Part shown: positions 60,502 through 64,000 of the stretch, in pieces
Numbering within the stretch: the first letter of the stretch is position 1
Layout: each line of letters begins with the position of its first letter
Assembly (NCBI GenBank): GCA_965198655.1
Contig: OZ240668.1
Coordinates: forward strand, 124,001 to 188,000
Direction: 5' to 3'
Origin: Lichenicola sp965198655
GTDB taxonomy: Bacteria; Pseudomonadota; Alphaproteobacteria; Acetobacterales; Acetobacteraceae
DNA length: 64,000 nucleotides
Program-made: the position numbers and the translations under genes
Notes under the pieces: model-generated
What the model was told of the DNA's origin: nothing
The model's input: only the letters and a program-made list of their open reading frames with translations
The model's database searches: none

Positions 60502-61395
60502 ATGGCGATCGACCTCCAGGACCTTGCGGCCTTCGTCGCGGTGGCGCGGGCCGGCGGGTTCCGCAACGCGGCCAAGGCGGGAAGCGTATCCGCCTCGAGC
60601 CTGAGCGAGGCGGTGCGGCGGTTGGAAGCGAGGCTGGGCGTGCGGCTGCTCAACCGGACCACGCGCAGCGTGGCGCCGACCGAGGCAGGGGCGCGCCTGT
60701 TCGAGCGGCTGCTGCCGGTGCTGGGCGAGGCGGAAGCGGCCCTCGACGCCGCATGTGCCGTCCGCGACCGCCCGGCCGGCACGCTCCGGCTCAACGTGCC
60801 GGGCAGCGCCGCCCGCCTGGTGCTGCCGGCGATCGTGCCGGGGTTCCTGAAGGCGTATCCCGAGATCCGGCTGGAGGTGGTAGTCGAGGACGGGTTCGTG
60901 GACGTGCTGGCGGCGGGATGCGACGCCGGGATCCGCTACGACGAGCGGCTGGAGCAGGACATGATCGCGGTCCCGATCGGCCCGCGGGTGCAGCGCCTCG
61001 TCACCGCGGCGGCGCCCGCCTACCTGGACGCGCATGGCCGCCCGAAGCACCCGCGCGACCTGCTCGGCCATGCCTGCCTGCGCGGCCAGTTCTCCGACGG
61101 CCGCATCCCGACTTGGGAGTTCGAGCGGAAAGGCGAAGTAGTGCGGATCGACCCGACCGGGCCGCTGCTGGTGCGGCTGGGGGCCGCGGTGGACCTGGCT
61201 GTGGATGCGGCGCTGCAGGGTGTAGGCATCATCCACCTGTTCGAGGACTGGCTGCGGCCGCACCTCGACAGCGCAGCGCTGGAGCCGGTGCTGCAGGACT
61301 GGACGCAGCCGTTCTCCGGGCCGTTCCTATACTATCCGGGACGCCGCCATCTGCCGGCGCCGCTCCGGGCATTCGTGGATTTCGTCAAGAAATGA
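60502..61395 (+). CDS. LysR-type transcriptional regulator
   Basis: A 297-residue LysR regulator. The N-terminal winged helix reads LQDLAAFVAVARAGGFRNAA, SLSEAVRRLEARLGVRLLNR and TTRSVAPTEAGARLFERL. The C-terminal effector-binding domain (about residues 90-297) includes GTLRLNVPGSAARLVLPAIV and GCDAGIRYDERLEQDMIAVP. It is divergent from the aldo/keto reductase gene, the classic LysR arrangement, so it likely regulates that gene in response to a related metabolite. Confidence 0.92.
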   Translation: MAIDLQDLAAFVAVARAGGFRNAAKAGSVSASSLSEAVRRLEARLGVRLLNRTTRSVAPTEAGARLFERLLPVLGEAEAALDAACAVRDRPAGTLRLNVPGSAARLVLPAIVPGFLKAYPEIRLEVVVEDGFVDVLAAGCDAGIRYDERLEQDMIAVPIGPRVQRLVTAAAPAYLDAHGRPKHPRDLLGHACLRGQFSDGRIPTWEFERKGEVVRIDPTGPLLVRLGAAVDLAVDAALQGVGIIHLFEDWLRPHLDSAALEPVLQDWTQPFSGPFLYYPGRRHLPAPLRAFVDFVKK

Positions 61396-61769
61396 GGGCG
61401 TGCATATGTCCGCCTCGCGCCTCAGTCGGTCGTCCAGCGTCACCGGCGGAGCGCTCCAAGACGCAAGCACAAGACGCAAGCAACCGTGGAGAGCGCGTGC
61501 TGAGCGCCGGCAAACTCGATTGCAGATCAACCCCGACGTCTTTGGTTCATGCGGGCAAGTAGTGCGGCGTGGCAGGCCGCCTGCGATCGCTCGCTCAGGC
61601 GCGGCCTGGTGCCGCCAGCTTCTCGAGCGGATCCTGCTTGAACGGGCCATAGACAACTCAAGACGACAAAGCGAGACGGTGCGACACGTCGGCACCTGTT
61701 CCCACCAGGCCGGTTTTCCCTCATAAGGAAGCATGTCGAAGGGCCTGGCAGCTTCGTTGCGAACTGTAG
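61396..61769. other. Gene-poor stretch between lysR and the SGNH hydrolase
   Basis: About 370 bases. Open frames on both strands are Arg/Ser/Cys-rich and motif-free. Sequence character near 61,620-61,700 (LLERILLERAIDNSRRQSE on the plus strand) could be a worn gene remnant, but I cannot name it. It must hold the SGNH gene promoter. Confidence 0.35.
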
Positions 61770-63044
61770 ATGGAAATCTTTTTGAAAACTTCAGCGCCGT
61801 GTAGGTTCTTGCTGCCGATGGCTGCCCTCGTGTCGTTGTCGGCTGGATCCGCCGCACGGGCCGACGACGGCGGTCCCATGGCTGGCTCGCGCGCACCGGT
61901 CATTCATGTGCTGTTCGTCGGCGACAGCTTCACCCATGGTCGCTACGACCCGGTGCGGCGGTTCGCCGGCGGCTACGACACCGGGCCTGGTGCGGTCGTC
62001 GGGCCGCATGTGCACGACCTGCTCTGCCCGTCCGCAGCAGGCTGCGACGTGGCGGAGGCGGTGGCGCCGACGGATCCGGACCGTTTCGGCTATCCGGCCG
62101 GTGACGACACCCTATTGGCGAAGCTGGACTACCTCACGGCGAACACGGCTGCCCAGTATGCCGAGACAGGGCCGTTCGGCGGTGTTCCGGGCATCGTGTT
62201 GCGCTTGTCGCAGGAAGCGCGAGTCCGGCTCGACGTTTCGATCCTGGCGGTCAGCGCCTCGACACTCGGAGGCAAGAACATCGGCGGCAACAAGGCGAAC
62301 GCGGCGCTGATCGAGAGCGCGCGCTGGGACCGTGTCGTGCTGCAGGACCAGAGCAGTCAGCCGCTTCCGGCGCAGATCATCGTCGCCGGTCGGATCGTCG
62401 CAACCAAGGGAGACCCGGCGGCCTTCGCGTCGGGCGTCGCCAAACTGGTGTCGGGCATCGATGCCGCCGACCATGGGGCCGGGCGCGCACCGATCCCGAT
62501 CACCCTTTTCCAGACGCCGCCGATGGCCTCGTACGGCTATACCAGCAGCGACGCGGAGAAGCTGCTCTATGGCACCAGCTACGGGTCCAGTGCGGACGCG
62601 CCGTATGTCGGGACCGACGATCCAATGACGCAGATGGAAGGTGACATCCGTGCGTCCTATCGCGCCGTGGCGACCGGTTGGAACAGGGAGAACCCGTTGG
62701 CGAGCCACATTGACGTGTCTCCCGTCGGCGACGCATGGATCGCCGCTATGCGGCTCGGCATCGCTCAGCGCGACCCGTATCTGGCGTCGGAGCCAGCCGA
62801 AGCGGTCGACCTGTGGGACTCCGACGTGCTCGACGCCTGCTGCACGGTGCCGATCGGCTATCATCCCAGCCCATACGGTGCCTACTTAGACGCGCTGGTT
62901 TTGTTCGGCACTCTGACCGGCCGCGATCCCGTGTCGCTTGCTCCGTTTGATCCGACGGCGCGCGCACTCGGCATTCCAGCCAACGTGGCGATCGGTTTGC
63001 AGATGTCCGCGTCGAGGGTGCTCCATGCCCGGCTCGTGAGGTGA
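61770..63044 (+). CDS. Secreted SGNH/GDSL-type hydrolase (DUF4886-like)
   Basis: A 424-residue exported protein. The signal peptide ends near AARADDG. Block I with the nucleophile is VLFVGDSFTHG near residue 47. VVLQDQSSQPLPAQ near residue 190 resembles block III, and the Asp/His end block may be YHPSPYGAYLDALVLFGTLT near residue 372. The layout is that of DUF4886/SGNH esterases, which remove acyl or acetyl groups from sugars or lipids. No cluster partner reveals the substrate. Start at ATG 61770; ATG 61818 is possible. Confidence 0.78.
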   Translation: MEIFLKTSAPCRFLLPMAALVSLSAGSAARADDGGPMAGSRAPVIHVLFVGDSFTHGRYDPVRRFAGGYDTGPGAVVGPHVHDLLCPSAAGCDVAEAVAPTDPDRFGYPAGDDTLLAKLDYLTANTAAQYAETGPFGGVPGIVLRLSQEARVRLDVSILAVSASTLGGKNIGGNKANAALIESARWDRVVLQDQSSQPLPAQIIVAGRIVATKGDPAAFASGVAKLVSGIDAADHGAGRAPIPITLFQTPPMASYGYTSSDAEKLLYGTSYGSSADAPYVGTDDPMTQMEGDIRASYRAVATGWNRENPLASHIDVSPVGDAWIAAMRLGIAQRDPYLASEPAEAVDLWDSDVLDACCTVPIGYHPSPYGAYLDALVLFGTLTGRDPVSLAPFDPTARALGIPANVAIGLQMSASRVLHARLVR

Positions 63045-63269
63045 CGGGTCTTCCGGATCGCCGTGCAGGGTGGTGTCCGCCACCCGGAACAGGGCTGGCG
63101 ACAGCACAATCCTGCCTTTGCAGGTCTCAGCGCCGAGGCGGACTGGCCGCTTCCCGCCGGCGGCTGCCCAGCTGCCATAGGCGGGAGATGGAGCTGGCAC
63201 GCTGTCAGCGCCCGGTTCACCGCTCTCCCCGAGCCTGCTAGAATCCGCCGGGTCAGCCGAGGACCCGTC

Positions 63270-63932
63270 ATGCCCGCCCCCACGCCCGCGTCCGATCCGG
63301 GCCAGCCGCGTCAGAGCCCGCAGCGGCGCGGGGTCTGCCTGGTGATCTCGGCGCCGTCGGGGGCGGGCAAGAGCACCATCGCCAACGCCCTGCGCGCCGC
63401 CGAGCCCGAGCTGATGCACTCGGTCAGCGCCACCACGCGGGCGCCGCGGCCGGGCGAGACCGAGGGGGTGCACTACACCTTCCGCACGCCCGAGCAGTTC
63501 GCCGCCATGGCGGAGGAGGGCGCGCTGCTGGAATGGGCTACCGTGTTCGGGCGCGGCTACGGCACCCCGCGCGCGCCGGTGGAGGCCTGCCTCGCCGCCG
63601 GCCGCGACATGGTGTTCGACATCGACTGGCAGGGCCACCGCCAGTTGCGCGCCGCCCTGCCCGGCGACGTGGTCGGCGTGTTCGTGCTGCCGCCCTCGCT
63701 GGACGCCCTGGAGCGGCGGCTATGCGCCCGCGCAGCCGACGATCCGGCCGAGATCGCGCGGCGCATGGACGCCGCCCGCGACGAGATCGCGCACTGGCGC
63801 GAGTTCGACCACGTGATCGTCAACGACCGGCTGGAGCAGGCGATCGGCGACGCCCGCGCGGTGCTGAGCGCCGCCCGCATCACGCCCCCGCGCCAGACCG
63901 GCCTGGCGGCGCTGGTGCAAAGCTTCGGCTGA
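63270..63932 (+). CDS. gmk: Guanylate kinase
   Basis: A 220-residue guanylate kinase (GMP + ATP to GDP + ADP). The P-loop is SAPSGAGKSTIANAL near residue 28, the GMP-binding segment is SVSATTRAPRPGETEGVHY, and DMVFDIDWQGHRQLRA and the C-terminal RRMDAARDEIAHWREFDHVI are typical. ATG 63270 is chosen; the longer upstream frame covers Arg-rich noncoding sequence. An N-terminal extension of about 18 Pro/Gln-rich residues is normal in this group. The next gene starts 14 bases downstream. Confidence 0.95.
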   Translation: MPAPTPASDPGQPRQSPQRRGVCLVISAPSGAGKSTIANALRAAEPELMHSVSATTRAPRPGETEGVHYTFRTPEQFAAMAEEGALLEWATVFGRGYGTPRAPVEACLAAGRDMVFDIDWQGHRQLRAALPGDVVGVFVLPPSLDALERRLCARAADDPAEIARRMDAARDEIAHWREFDHVIVNDRLEQAIGDARAVLSAARITPPRQTGLAALVQSFG

Positions 63933-63946
63933 GCGCGGCGCGGCCG

Positions 63947-64000
63947 ATGGACTTCTCGACCCTCTGCGTGCTGTGCGTCGGCGACGTGATGCTGGACCGC
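63947..64000 (+). CDS. Start of D-glycero-beta-D-manno-heptose-7-phosphate kinase-type gene (3' end outside window)
   Basis: Only 18 codons are inside the window: MDFSTLCVLCVGDVMLDR. The VLCVGDVMLDR strand is the N-terminal signature of the PfkB/ribokinase fold of HldE/RfaE1-type kinases of lipopolysaccharide heptose synthesis. Other PfkB kinases start similarly, so the exact member is uncertain. Confidence 0.55.
   Translation, partial: MDFSTLCVLCVGDVMLDR

Overview
The window comes from a GC-rich alphaproteobacterium, most likely a member of the Acetobacteraceae. The evidence is the 16S sequence, the Ile/Ala tRNA pair in the rRNA spacer, and a Caulobacter-type flagellar regulatory set (CtrA, FlbD with sigma54-type promoters, FlbT, FlaF). 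A polar flagellum is suggested by FlhF and FlhG. No intact insertion sequence, prophage or CRISPR array is visible; one decayed IS110-like transposase lies beside a tRNA-Leu gene.

1-11,260: the left edge holds a photolyase-like gene that starts directly in the FAD-binding domain. Next is a zinc island: a ZnuACB-type ABC operon, a divergent Zur regulator and a TonB-dependent receptor, each preceded by a TTATAAC-centred operator candidate. An OprB-type porin, a phytanoyl-CoA-dioxygenase-like oxygenase, the IS110 remnant and tRNA-Leu(TAA) follow.

11,300-16,400: an M48-like peptidase overlaps a YcgN-type cysteine cluster protein. Then comes an unusual three-gene polyamine-type ABC cassette. Its ATPase has lost essentially every catalytic motif and its permease is cut to 148 residues, yet all three frames are open. 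Two small membrane-stress-type genes (DUF883 and a holin-like protein) diverge from it.

16,400-39,350: the flagellar locus. fliI-fliJ diverge from a ctrA orthologue whose acidic pocket is altered. NAD kinase, a nitrilase and a 57-aa NepR anti-sigma factor interrupt the locus. Then come fliF-fliG-fliH-fliN-flbD-flhA-flhF-flhG, and fliK-flgD on the same strand. Divergent from fliK run flgE, flgK, flgL, flbT, flagellin and flaF. Two sigma54-type promoters face away from each other between fliK and flgE. A CCCGGCA-N5-TGCCG dyad occurs both there and upstream of fliF, where it adjoins a CtrA-like box.

39,350-48,100: a low-GC orphan coding fragment, clpB, and a complete rRNA operon in the order 16S, tRNA-Ile, tRNA-Ala, 23S, 5S, tRNA-fMet.

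48,100-64,000: a decayed DUF2993-like gene, a small envelope-protein operon, and xseA, whose coiled-coil region contains three tandem 43-residue repeats. purD diverges from xseA and is followed by a stem-loop repeat cluster. The rest is a beta-propeller/phosphoesterase protein, an MFS transporter, an aldo/keto reductase divergent from a LysR regulator, an SGNH hydrolase, gmk, and the first codons of a heptose-7-phosphate kinase gene at the right edge.
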